This document shows positions 46,599 to 64,000 of a DNA stretch of 64,000 nt, piece by piece (the first letter of the stretch is position 1; each line of letters begins with the position of its first letter). Made by a program: the position numbers and the translations under genes. The notes below the pieces were generated by a model. That model was not told the DNA's origin. It made no database searches and saw nothing but the letters and a program-made list of their open reading frames with translations. This stretch comes from Cokeromyces recurvatus (Eukaryota > Mucoromycota > Mucoromycetes > Mucorales > Mucoraceae), in contig NW_026251396.1 in assembly GCF_025118155.1 (NCBI RefSeq), positions 558,001-622,000 on the forward strand, written 5' to 3'.

Positions 46599-48581
46599 TT
46601 ATGCTTCAATTTGTCTTTCTAGACGATCAAGACGATCACGTAAAGTATTCAACATGCTTTGGTATTCTTTTGGACCAATATCATTCTGGGATCTAACAAT
46701 AGTAGGAGGTGTTTGTAAGTCATCTGATTGTTGTTGTTGTTGTTGTTGTATTGTATTATCTCTTCTTCTTTCTGAAAAAGCAATTAATTCTTCTGCTACC
46801 GTCCTTTCTTCCTTTGTTGCACTTGGTAATGGTGAAGGAATAGAGTGTTGATTACTACGATCACTTAACTTAGTTTCAACCTTATTTTCTGACTGTTGTT
46901 TCTTTGCAAAACGATTCTCAATAACTTCAATACGATTCAATAAGCCTTCTATTTTTCGTTCTAATTGTGAAACAATTTCCCACTGTGCTTCTTTTACTTG
47001 ATTCCTTACTAGTCCTTCAATAGTAGTTACTGAGGCCTGTAAAGTCTGCATTAAAGTAGATGATCGTCGAATTTGATCATCCAAAGTTGATTTTAATGTA
47101 CGTGTCGTCTCAATAGTGTCGAAGAGGTGTTCAAATGGCTGTAGGTATTGCTGACGTTGAAGTGCTGCAAAAGAATTAGTTGTGGGTGTCTTGGGCGGTA
47201 GTGGCACATTAGCAGCTGTTGCAGCAATTTGTTCATGGGTTCTCTGTCTTTGTGAATGATTATTATAGACAGAGGTTGGAGGATGTTGTTTATAATAATG
47301 TCCATATTGTTGAAAAGCCATATTTTCTCGATTTGTAGTAGAATGAGCAGAATGAGGAGGTTGTTGCTGGGATGGTACAATTGGAGGTATAGCAAATTCA
47401 TGTTTTTTAAGTGAAGGCGGATGTGCATAAAAGGGTCGATTAACGGTAGCTGATGCAGGTGGAATTGAGGCATTATAGGGTATAGATCCGTTTACTTTAA
47501 TGAATATATTAGTCTTTTCTTATATTTTTACAATATATATAAATATATATATATTTACCATAATTGGACCTGTTATATTGAGGCTGTGGAGGATTAGATT
47601 TACCAAAATTTGAGTTAAGCGGTGCAGATCGTATACCTGTTAACTGTTCATGATAGGATGGTGCAAAAATTGTTAAATTAAGTGTATTTTTATGCTTGCT
47701 TGATGATTTCTTTTTATCATTAGGAAGGGATGTCTGCTGCTGTACTTTATCTATTTCGGTGGTAGGATGTGACTGTACTTTTCGGGGCTGCTTAATCAAA
47801 TTTGTTCCTATATTTATTGATGATAAAGATTGCTGCCTTTTTTCTCGATTTGATGTTCCTGATGTAGTTGAAGATATCTCATTAGAAGGGGATGAAGTTG
47901 CAGCTCCAATTCTTTGGCGCTTATTATTTGGACGATCAGACTCATTTATACTTTAATAATAAATTAGTCTCTTCCTCTTTCACTCTCTCTCTTTTTTTTT
48001 TCTTTTTTTTAAAAAAAAAATAAATAAAAATAAACGCAACGCATAATTTACCTTTGTCTTCTCGATTTATTAGAGTTCAATAAAACTTTATCTAATGCCA
48101 TAGCATTTCTTGTTTCTGGTATAATTTGATTTATCAATGGAGGTGATGTTGGCTCGGTTTTTATAGTCTTTATTGTACTTTCATTTTCAATAATGTCTTC
48201 TAGATTTTCGAGTGGTAATTGAACTGATTCCCAAATATGCTCTTCTTTTGGAGCCCTTTTAAATTGAGGAAATGTCTGAAGAATGGCATCTGCAAGTCCA
48301 ACATTATAATCATCTGGCTTCAATTTACAAAGTTCAATTAAAAGATGTCGATTATGTTGTTTAGCTATTTCAGATAATACAGTTGTATTTAAATAAGTAT
48401 CTTCATGATCTCTGTAGCAGCCTTTATAGGAAGCATTTTTAAAAGATAAAGACGGAAGATTGAAAAGAGGTTCAATATCTGATAGTCTATAAAAGAGTGT
48501 ATCTGTATCTGGTAAACGAAATAATATCAATGGCTTATTACAGTTAGAATATCTTCCTAATAATTGACTAAGGACTTTCAT
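46599..48581 (-). CDS. Unknown polyQ protein with sumoylation motif, likely nuclear
   Basis: At least three exons. The N-terminal ~110 residues look folded (MKVLSQLLGRYSNCNKPLIL, then FYRLSDIEPLFNLPSLSFKN, then HNRHLLIELCKLKPDDYNVG). Residues 140-147, IKTEPTSP (48141-48164), exactly match the phosphorylation-dependent sumoylation motif pattern (hydrophobic-K-x-E-x-x-S-P). A basic, NLS-like NNKRQRI follows. The middle is disordered (Ser/Asn/Pro/His). The C-terminal third is a coiled coil (TRTLKSTLDDQIRRSSTLMQ, LERKIEGLLNRIEVIENRF), a polyQ run (46728-46748), and ends LDRLERQIEA. These features suggest a transcriptional or chromatin regulator, but no DNA-binding domain is recognised. Confidence 0.7.
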
Positions 48582-49327
48582 CTGTGAAGGAAAAGGATAA
48601 CGTTTGAAGGAAAAGAAGAAAAGAAGACTATTAATATTCCCAACAATAAAATTTCTATAAAAAGACCGAAATGATGCCCGCTTTTATTGCTTTTTCATTT
48701 TATTTTTACTCAGAATTATTATTTTTTGTGCATCGGACTGTTAATAATTCCCAAAATACTTGATTTAATTTAAAAAAATAAGCCTTAATATCATGATGTA
48801 ATATTCATTCATATTCGAAAATACGTCTCTTTAAGAGAGTAGAAACAATAAGAAAAAAAAAAACTAAACTGTGAGTTGTTATGGTTAAATAATAATAGAT
48901 TTGATTACTTTAGACCACTTATTTTTTTTATACCTTCAATTTTGGTGTTACCTGACAAATGCTTCGAGAAGAGATAAATAATTTAAATAAAGAAAAACCC
49001 CTTGTTTTAAATTTTATAAATTTGTAATCAAATCATAAAATAATAAAAACCACTTTTAGTTAATCAAGAAAAAAAAAATTAAAACATTTAGATGCAGTAA
49101 TTAACAAAGATAAGCTATGTAACCTATTACTACTAATAATTATAAAATATAAATGTATATATTTTTACTTTCTTTACTACTTTGATAAAATAACAGTTTG
49201 CACTATTATAATTCATGTTCTTACTATTATTTACATTCCCTTTATAAAATTTAATAAATGAATTATTTATTCTTAATTAGTATTTTTTTTAAATCATGTG
49301 TTACTGTAATCTTATATTATTTTTTTT
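48582..49327. other. AT-rich spacer, no gene
   Basis: This is the 3' flank of AROM and the promoter side of the unknown polyQ protein. It is very AT-rich and has many stops. No RNA or repeat is recognised. Confidence 0.6.
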
Positions 49328-56169
<6,842 letters not shown>

Positions 56170-57421
56170 ATGAAAGTAAAGATCGCCATCTCTGAACCAC
56201 CAGAGGTTATTGATCCTTTTATTACAGATTTATCATCTTACATTGCAAAGAGTAAACGAGCGATTGTCGTGACTGGTGCAGGCATCTCTTGTAGTAGTGG
56301 TATACCTGTAAATGTCTTTTTTCATTTTTCAATCTTGCATTCAAAAAAAAAAAAAACAAAAAAAAAGCTAACATGTTCGTTTATAACTTAAAAAAAAATA
56401 GGACTTTCGTTCTTCAGATGGTTTATATAACCTTGTAAAGCAACGACATCCTGATACAGTTTTGAAAGGGCAAGAATTGTTCGACGCGACATTATTCCGT
56501 AACGAAAAGACAATAAAATGCTTTTATACCTTTATGGCTGAATTACGATCCCTCATCACAAATGCTAACCCAACCTTAACTCATGAATTTATTCAATATT
56601 TAACGAAAAAGGGACAGTTACTACGATATTATACCCAAAACATAGACTTTTTGGAGGAGAACTTGGATATTCCAGCTATTCAATTACATGGTACGATGAA
56701 GCAAGTACGTTGTACGTTATGCAGTGCTACTTTTGATTTTTCTGATGAACATGAAAAAAAATTTCGTCAAGGAGAGGCTCCTACCTGCCCTCAATGTGAA
56801 ACATTTGATGCTGAGCGTGCTCGTCAAGGTAAACGTCAACTTGCTATGGGCACACTTCGTCCTGCTATTGTCTTGTATAACGAGGAACACCCTGATGGTG
56901 ACCAGATTGGTCAAGTACAAATGAATGATCTTAAAAAGAAGCCTGACTTGATGATCGTCATGGGTACCTCACTCAAGATTCCTGCTTTAAAAAAGTTTAT
57001 TAAACAGGCAGCACGCATTATTCATTCTAAACCTGGTGGATGCGTTGTATTTGTAAATCGTACAAGTCCTACCAAAGAATGGGATAAAGTCTTTGATTAT
57101 GAAGTCCTTGGTGACTCTGATGAATGGGTAGAAATAGTAAAAAAGAAGATGGCTGACGAAAAATTGATGACACAGACAGCCAATAAATTAAAACGATTAG
57201 CCAAAGAAAGAGAAGAAGAAGAAGAAGAAGATGAAGAAAAAGAAAATAGTAAACCTTCAAGATTAAAAAGAAAGAACAGCCCAACCATTGTTATTAAATC
57301 ATCTAAACAACAATCACGTTCTGCACTTAAAAGAACACTATCAAAGACACAAACAACTCTTCAAGACTTTAATGTTACTACAAAACGTCGTAAAAACCCT
57401 GCAACAACTAAAGTTGCCTAA
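56170..57421 (+). CDS. Sirtuin, Hst3/Hst4 type
   Basis: An NAD-dependent deacetylase. Two exons (56170-56307, 56402-57421) give 385 residues. The NAD-binding block spans the intron: AIVVTGAGISCSSGIP joined to DFRSSDGLY, the form characteristic of Hst3/Hst4. Then come YYTQNIDFLEENLD (NID motif), the catalytic His in AIQLHGTM, the zinc Cys pairs RCTLC and CPQC, and LMIVMGTSLKIPALKKFI. After residue ~300 an acidic run is followed by basic NLS-like segments and QTTLQDFN (residues 363-370), resembling a PCNA-interaction motif. In yeasts Hst3/Hst4 deacetylate H3K56 after replication. The downstream SIR2 core is complete. Confidence 0.92.
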
Positions 57422-57881
57422 TATTAAGATAGAAAAAAAAATATATATATTTCAAGAAGAAGAAGAAGAAGAAAGAATGGGAAAAATATATACAAATATA
57501 TAAATATTGAATCTTAATTTTAACCTTATATGTATACTTTTGTAATTATAATAATACACGTAAATAACAGGTCGTGTATCTTTGATAATAAAATATAATT
57601 TATTATTACATATTTGTTATCTTCATACATACTAATCATATTTAATGATTAAATAGAGCGTATGTAACTAATCTGTCATTTTACATTTGTATGTGATATA
57701 ACACAGTTGCCTCTCATCGATAAATTATTTCACCAATGATAAGCTGCATTTTAAAATTGAAGAATAGTTTTGCTCATTTATTTAAATGAAATACGATAAG
57801 AAATTAAGAAAAAAAATACACACGCACACACATTACAGCTTTTATTAAAAGTGAATAGCAATTTTTATAGTAGAATATCAG
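57422..57881. other. 3' flank of the sirtuin gene
   Basis: AT-rich sequence with an AAG repeat at 57455-57475. No gene is seen. Confidence 0.5.
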
Positions 57882-58070
57882 CTATATTATCATTAATGAA
57901 AAAATTAAAAAAAAAAGTAAAAAAATACACTCGACTGAATCAATAATAGCTTGGTGCCAAGAAAGCATAGTTGGCAGGAGGGCAACAAACAATTTGAGAC
58001 CTCTGGGGTTTTGAGGCATAGATAATCCTAAATGCCTTTTTCTTACATAGTATTGATTGTGGATTGTCAA
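57882..58070 (-). pseudogene. Coding-like fragment, possible retroelement remnant
   Basis: The minus strand is open and has protein-like composition: MTIHNQYYVRKRHLGLSMPQ, then NPRGLKLFVALLPTMLSWHQ, then AIIDSVECIF, after which it runs into hydrophobic AT-driven sequence. No adjoining exons or start context are convincing. It lies next to a less AT-rich block (58430-58610) that looks like an old repeat, so it may be part of the same insertion. The family is not recognised. Confidence 0.3.
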
Positions 58071-58429
58071 GCTTTCAAAGAAAATAGTATTATCTATTTA
58101 TTGCGATTTTAGTTCATACATTTGCATTTTATTAGCATAGTATCTTTACTTACTGTAGTAAAGAACTGTAAACAAACGCTTTTTTTTTTGGCATCTTTTT
58201 TTAAACTTTTAATTGCATTTTTGTAAATTTTAATACAATCACTCTCCAATTTTGTTTCTGTGTGTGTGTGTTAGAGCCTCCTGCAAACTCTATAATAATG
58301 ACCATTGACTTGCTTTTTCTTTCAATTGCTAATCTATCAATCTTGCTGATAATATTCCTGATACTTGATCCTTTCGAACTATTAGAAAAAGAAAAACTGT
58401 TTGCAACAAAATTAACCTAGTCAACAAAC

Positions 58430-58610
58430 CAGTACCGCTAACACCTGTACTCTCCTTTCCTTCTATCATACTAAGATTGGGGAGGGGTTAATCCTATCAT
58501 AAGGTTACTGATGACCCATACCGGACATAGCTGTTTAGTCGGTTATTGTCTAGGCTGACCGCTTTGGTGGCCAACCAAAGTCCTGTATCCATTACCCAAA
58601 CATTAACTGG
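58430..58610. repeat. Less AT-rich block with a perfect hairpin, probable repeat remnant
   Basis: The block stands out from the AT-rich surroundings. It contains CTTTGGT-GGCCA-ACCAAAG (58562-58580), a perfect 7-bp inverted repeat. It has no open frame. It probably derives from the untranslated part of a transposable element, but no partner copy exists in this window. Confidence 0.35.
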
Positions 58611-59091
58611 TCTCAAATACATACAATTATATGCCTACATATATACTGATAACTACAAATGTCTATTACCATTGAGAATTTACTTTTATTTCTACTCAGC
58701 CAACTCCTAAATGAAAAAAAAAAAAGGAACCGTCACTCTACCGCTACCTCTTCTAAATTACCTACTTTTCCCTGGAATATACCATAGTTAGTAATTTGCT
58801 GCATACTGTCTGAACTTGATTATTTATTCCATGACAAATTGCACCTAACCTTAACTTAAAGTTTCTCACTTGGCTATGTGCTATAAATTTTGTACTACAT
58901 CATCACATTTGGTCAAAAATAAATAAAATAAATAAAAATGATAATAATGAAGCGGTGCCAGAATATTAAAAAAAAAAAGAGGGGGAATTTTTTTTTTTTT
59001 AAAATTTTATAGTCTTTACATCGTCTTTATATTTCTTTTTTATTTTACATATATACAATCGGTTGTATACGGACTATACTTTATATTTATT

Positions 59092-62000
59092 ATGGTAGGT
59101 CTATCAAAGTCAAGGCCTTCCTTTAATAATAGTAGTGGACCGGAAGAAAAAAGGACATTAAAAAACATACTTCGATCATGGTTAATTGTGATTCTCAGCA
59201 TTTTCTGTGGCATGTCACTCGCATGTTATTTTCATTACAAAATACCATTGCCTACTAATCATCTCGGTTATAATACTAAGACTGGTTTATCCGACTTTTC
59301 TGAAAGTAATGCTATGAATATTATATCTCATTTAAGTGATACTATCGGTTATCGTAAGTGTCAAATATATCTATTATATGTATTCTCTTTTTATAACTTT
59401 CTTAATTGCTAGGTGTTGTGGGCACAATTGAAGAAAAACAATCTTATGATTATATTCACGACTTGGTTAAGCAATATAAAAAGGAGTCAGAGGGTATTGT
59501 CGGCTCACCCAAATTTGATATTTGGATACAGCAAGGTACAAGCTCACATAGATTTGATATTATGGATAAGAGTAAGTTTTTTTTTATATATAAATAAACA
59601 ACGGAAGGGGAGGAGAGAAAGAGAGAGAGAGAGAAATTAAGGAACGATGTAATTAAATGTAATTTGTATAGTGGTATTAAAGGCTTATACAAACGTTACA
59701 AACATTATTGTCCGTTTATCTTGCCCTGTTAATCCTCAAAATCCCGAGAATCGTAGCTGTGAAGAAAATGCAGTTTTATTAAATTCTCATTTTGATACTA
59801 CATTGGGTTCACCAGGAGCTACAGATGATGGTTCTGGTACAGCTGTCATGTTGGATATTATTCGTGTCTTAAGTCAACGTGATTGGTCGAATTATAAAAA
59901 TTCTATTGTATTTTGTAAGTTGTTGTTGTCCTCTTATTTCACCCCCAGTAAAACCTTCTTACTTAATTTATTTTGTAGTATTTAATGGCGCCGAAGAATC
60001 ATTACAGGATGCTTCTCATGCCTTTATTACTATGCATGAAATTAAAGACACGTAAAATGAATATTTATCATATACATACTTATATACATTTATTCATTCC
60101 TATTTATAACTATTATTATAGAATTAAATGCGTTGTTAACATTGATGCTTGCGGAACAACGGGCCGGGAGATTTTGTTTCAGGCGAATTCACTTGAAATG
60201 GTGGAAGCTTATAAACAAGTGCCTTATCCTCACGGCACAGTTATGGTAAATATCTAGAGATATACTTTGGTTAAATTGAGAAAGGAGAGAGTGATAGTGT
60301 GTGTGTGTGAAAAAGGCTAATTATAAATAATTTTAGGCAAACGATGTATTTCGTACGGGTCTTATTTTATCAGATACGGATTTTAGACAATTTGTTCAAT
60401 ATGGAAATTTAACAGGCATAGACATGGCTATTTATAAGAATTCATACATTTATCATACTGATTTAGATACTACAGAACATTTACAGCCAGGTTCAATTCA
60501 ACATTTAGGTGAAAATACATTAGCTATCGTGAATTATTTAGCTCAAAATGGCACTTTAACTTCTATTGAACCTTCAAATTCAGTCGTCTTTTTCGATTTT
60601 CAAGGTTTATTCTTTGTTGTCTATTCATGGGCTACAGCTTATATTATTCAGATGGGAACCTTTATGTTATCTGTCATTTATTTTATCTTGATCGTTAGAA
60701 AGACTCATCGTTCTTCACCTTATCGTTCCATTAGCCATATTTTAATCTCTTATACTAAATCTACACTTTCTGTTTTATTCAGCATGCTTACTGCTATGAT
60801 TTTACCCATCTCAGTTGCATTCATCTTAACTTCAGACATCTTTAATCGTCATATGGCATGGTTCAAGCATGAATGGTATGGTGCTCTTATGTTTGGTCCC
60901 ATAGCACTTGCTGGCTCATATGGTACCCAATATCTCTTTTCAATTTTACCAGGTCCTGAGCATTTCGATATAGAGTATGGTACCTTTACTTCCCTTATGC
61001 TTCTTTTTACACTTGGAACTGCTGTAACAACTCAAACAGGAGTCGCAAGCTCTTATGTATTCTGGTTATATAATTTTATTCTCTTATTGGCCTGTATTTT
61101 GAATGAACTCTTTCTTCGTCCTGCTCCTAGTAAAGTTTATTTACCTCAGGTAGGTTATGGGGCTTATATCCTTAGTGCTGCGACTCTTTCAATGTTATAT
61201 ACCGATTATGCCTTTGCTCTAGTTGATATTTTTGTTCCCTTGACGGGTCGTATGGGAGTTGATACACCAGTTGATGCAATCATTGCATTTGTGTATGGTA
61301 TGATCACCTTCATGGTATCATTACCATCCTTAGCACACATTCATCGTTTTGGCAAACGCGTATTGAAAAGGATAGTCATTCTATTATTATGTGCAGAAAT
61401 AGCTGTCTTAACTGCCGTTTATATTAGCGGTGGACATGCTGGAGGCTGGGCGTTCCCTTATGATACTTTACATCCAAAACGTCTATTTATTCAAGAACTC
61501 AAGAATTTGACATCTGGAGAGATCACGGTTGGTGTTGCACAAGCTGATCATGGACCTTATATTCAGACAGTGATCAACAGATTGGAGCAAAATTTAGGTG
61601 TTCAAGCAGAACCACGTAATGCTTTAAGCAACATGAACGATTGGGACTCCATTTATCCTTTTAGTGCCTTTTTGGGTGGTTATCGATTTGATGTAGTGCC
61701 ATATCTTCATAAGCATAGTACTTTAAAAACGTCTAATTTGCTTGATGCCTTACCTGGACCCTTCCCAGAGGTGAAAGTCTTTAATGACACCTATGATTCG
61801 AACACAGGTGTTCGATCCTTTTCTATTCTTTGTCTTTCACCTAGTTATACATGGACAGTCTTGGCCTTTGATGGACAGGTTGTAGGTTGGAGTATTGATG
61901 GTGAAGAACCTTTGGAGAAATCATCTCATTATGTCGTACGTCATGTAAGTGGTTATGGCAATGATGGTTGGACTTTAGATTTAGCTATTCAGGTTCCTGA

Positions 62001-62199
62001 AGAGGAACGTGATAAGGCAGAAAAAGGTGAATGGAAGATACCATTTGAATTTACCGCATTGGAAAAGGAAGGCTTTGCTAGCCATGGTGAGGAACGGTTG
62101 ATAGGTGGGGTTGGTATTATGTCTGTTGTTCAAGATTCCCTACCAAATTGGACTTCAACGACTTGGTTAAGCTCTGTTGTTCAAGTTTGGAATTTATAA
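59092..62199 (+). CDS. Membrane M28 metalloprotease (vacuolar Pff1 / ERMP1 type)
   Basis: A zinc aminopeptidase-like enzyme in the vacuolar or ER membrane. Seven exons. An N-terminal membrane anchor (SWLIVILSIFCGMSLACYFH) is followed by the M28 domain. The zinc ligand blocks are LLNSHFDTTLGSPGATDDGS (H and D), FNGAEESLQDASHAFI (Glu base and ligand), VVNIDACGTTGREILFQ (D) and YIYHTDLDTTEHL (H). DVFRTGLILSDTDFRQFV lies between them. The last exon (about 60337-62199) encodes eight or so hydrophobic segments (FFVVYSWATAYIIQMGTFML, LFSMLTAMILPISVAFIL and others) and a luminal C-terminal beta-rich domain ending VVQVWNL. This layout matches fungal Pff1 and animal Fxna/ERMP1. All zinc-site residues appear intact. 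Confidence 0.93.
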
Positions 62200-62438
62200 A
62201 CAAAATATTATATTTATATATATATAGATAGATAGATAGATTATACAAGTTTAATATTATCATCATAAAGGCTATATCCAAGTTTTTTCCCTTTTTAATA
62301 CATACATACGTATTATTGCAACTTGTATACATATTTGATAAAATGAAACTTTTATTCTTATAATATATGATATCTAAATGAGCTATGTGTATGTATAGTT
62401 TAAAATCATAAATACATACGTCTGTCTGTATTTCTTTC

Positions 62439-63171
62439 TTAAGCAGTCAATACTTGATCAAATTCACCAGTCTCGATCTATAAATAAAATATATAAAATA
62501 AGGTTATGATACACTCACTCACTCATTTAGATTCACCCATTTCTGAATTTTTTTTTACCATTTCCTTTACAATATCTAAACCACCTAATAATTCTCCTTT
62601 ATAAAATAGCATTGGGAATGTTGGCCAGTTAACATAAGTCTTTAGACCTTGTCGAACATCATCGTCTGATAAAATATCAAAATATCCATATTTAACATGT
62701 CTATCATTCAACAATCCGACCATTTGTCTTGAAAATCCGCATTTAGGTTCTTCAGGTGTTCCCTTTATAAACACCATCACTGGTTGCTTTTCAATCAATT
62801 CTTGAAGTCGAGTATTTAAATCCTTTTCTTTAGGTAAAATCTCTTGGAATTCACCTGAAGCAATCATTTCCTTAATAATATCCAATCCACCCATTAATTC
62901 ACCATTAATATATATTTGTGGATAAGTTGGCCAATCAGAATATGCCTTTAAGCCTATATATGCATTTAGTTGGAAAATAAAGCAAGGAAATATATACTTT
63001 AACATTTACCTTGGCGAACATCTTCATCAGCAAGGATATTAAATGAACTATATTTAACTTTTTGTTCTGCTAATAAATCAACAAGCTGACGAGAGAAACC
63101 ACAACGAGGCTATTTTTTTTTAAAAAAAAAAAAAAAAAGAAAAAAAAATTGTATTAGTAATCTATTATGTT

Positions 63172-63223
<52 letters not shown>

Positions 63224-63844
63224 TGTTGAGGTGTGCCCTTAATGAAAATCATGACAGGTGCACTATGGATAAGTGCCTTTAAACGAGCATTAAGATCCTT
63301 AACAGGCTTATTACCATTTTCTGTTCCTGCTGCGGATGTTGTGGCTGTACTAAGCTTGTTCAACACTCCTTTTGAATGCTTGGCGACAGCATTTGTTAAT
63401 TCAGCAGCTTTGGCACCTTCAATTTGCTCTACTATTTTACCTCCCTAGTTAGAAAAAGAAATACTTATTAGCTTACTTGTTTTAATGAGAAAAGTAATTT
63501 ACTCTTTACCTTTAAGATAATAAATGTAGGTACAGCAGAAATTTCAAAGTTTTCAGATATATCAGGGTACTCTTCTGCTTCTATCTATTTTTTTTTAAGA
63601 TATGAATAAAAAGTATATATATATATATATTTACAGCCTATCTCCTATTTTTTTTTAAAAAAAAATTAATTACCTTTATGAACTGAAGAGCAGGAAACTT
63701 GTTAGCAAGTTCAGCAAATACCTCATTCATTTGTTGGCATGGTTCAGCCCAAGAAGCCCAGAAATTTAAGACATATACGGCATTCTTTTTTGTTGCAAGA
63801 TCGTTGAATTGTTCGTCTGAGGTAATGTCTATTAAATTACTCAT
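62439..63844 (-). CDS. Monothiol glutaredoxin, thioredoxin-Grx-Grx (GLRX3/PICOT-like)
   Basis: A cytosolic iron-sulfur glutaredoxin. The start at 63844 gives a thioredoxin-like domain, [20 protein letters not shown], with an atypical active site WAEPC, continuing [11 protein letters not shown] linker follows, then Grx1 ([12 protein letters not shown], intron, [13 protein letters not shown]) and Grx2 ([20 protein letters not shown]). Both CGFS motifs are intact, with [19 protein letters not shown] and [19 protein letters not shown]. The last intron begins GTAAAAAA after GLDIVKEM. Removing it gives [12 protein letters not shown] and TAA at 62439, the normal Grx end; unspliced, the frame reads into a spurious [10 protein letters not shown]. 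Two Grx domains is the animal/plant-like layout, unlike yeast Grx3/4 with one. Confidence 0.93.
63174..63220. repeat. 47-nt poly-T tract inside a glutaredoxin intron
   Basis: An uninterrupted run of T on the plus strand (A on the sense strand) lies in the intron between GTPQQ and PRCGFS of the glutaredoxin gene, with a second A-rich stretch at 63122-63148. Together they make up most of the intron. Confidence 0.9.
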
Positions 63845-64000
63845 GTTAATGTAGGATGAGTCAATAAATGAAAGAAAAAAAAAAATAAATAAATAAATAA
63901 ATAAATAAATAGATAAAAAAAAAATATTTTATTAACATTATTATTTTATTGGATCTAAATTTTAAAGCACAAAATAAAGATAGGATTTTATTGGATTAAG
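63845..64000. promoter_or_regulatory. Upstream region of the glutaredoxin gene
   Basis: AT-rich with an (AAAT)n run at 63880-63912. No further gene starts before the window end. Confidence 0.4.

Overview
The window is a piece of a very AT-rich nuclear genome from a filamentous fungus, most likely an early-diverging one (Mucoromycota, probably Mucorales). The grounds are: many short introns (about 50-90 bp) with AT-rich bodies, long A/T homopolymers, single-ORF fusions typical of fungi (a five-domain AROM protein), a LIM-LIM-LIM-RhoGAP of the Lrg1 type, a Tgl1/Yeh-type steryl ester hydrolase, and degenerate LINE and Tc1/mariner-like remnants whose protein style I associate with Mucoromycota. 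The species cannot be named from the sequence. Genes are independent eukaryotic transcription units; there are no operons, CRISPR arrays or prokaryotic features.

Layout. 0-4 kb: a partial unknown protein (+), then the CAF-1 large subunit (-). 4.4-10.1 kb: the STRIPAK subunit Far11/STRIP (+) and a steryl ester hydrolase (+). 10.6-14.1 kb: an Lrg1-type LIM-RhoGAP (-). 14.1-18.9 kb: a transposon graveyard with a broken DDE transposase (-), an isolated open fragment (+), a broken two-exon hypothetical gene (-), a frameshifted transposase N-terminus (+) and a LINE 3' fragment (+) abutting it. 18.9-21.7 kb: a coiled-coil protein, then a divergent pair of mitochondrial genes (ribosomal protein uS17m and LYRM2) around a G-rich tract. 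23.5-26.1 kb: an Asn-rich probable mitochondrial protein, a SPOUT1-type RNA methyltransferase and a doubtful small ORF. 27-33.4 kb: calmodulin, retromer Vps35 and the spindle checkpoint protein Mad3. 33.4-35.9 kb: a gene-poor AT-rich stretch. 35.9-40.3 kb: an MIT-domain protein, a BSD-domain protein and an AMMECR1 protein. 40.9 kb: tRNA-Ser(CGA). 42.4-46.2 kb: two small coiled-coil genes flanking cytosolic seryl-tRNA synthetase. 46.6-48.6 kb: an unknown polyQ protein with a sumoylation motif. 49.3-54.3 kb: the AROM polypeptide. 56.2-57.4 kb: an Hst3/Hst4-type sirtuin. 59.1-62.2 kb: a membrane M28 metalloprotease. 62.4-63.8 kb: a multidomain monothiol glutaredoxin.

Functional links are loose. 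CAF-1 and the Hst3/4-type sirtuin both act on newly deposited (H3K56-acetylated) chromatin in related fungi, and both carry PCNA-binding-like motifs here. uS17m and LYRM2 share a 253-bp promoter and both act in mitochondria. The rest are ordinary housekeeping genes.

I did not find a clearly new multi-gene biological system. The items most worth checking are the calmodulin and glutaredoxin terminal introns, a GC-AG intron in Mad3, short linear motifs in otherwise unknown proteins, and the nested transposon remnants. Exon boundaries were inferred by eye from splice signals and reading frame; where lengths could be summed (AROM, calmodulin, Mad3, AMMECR1, uS17m, LYRM2, sirtuin) they close in frame.
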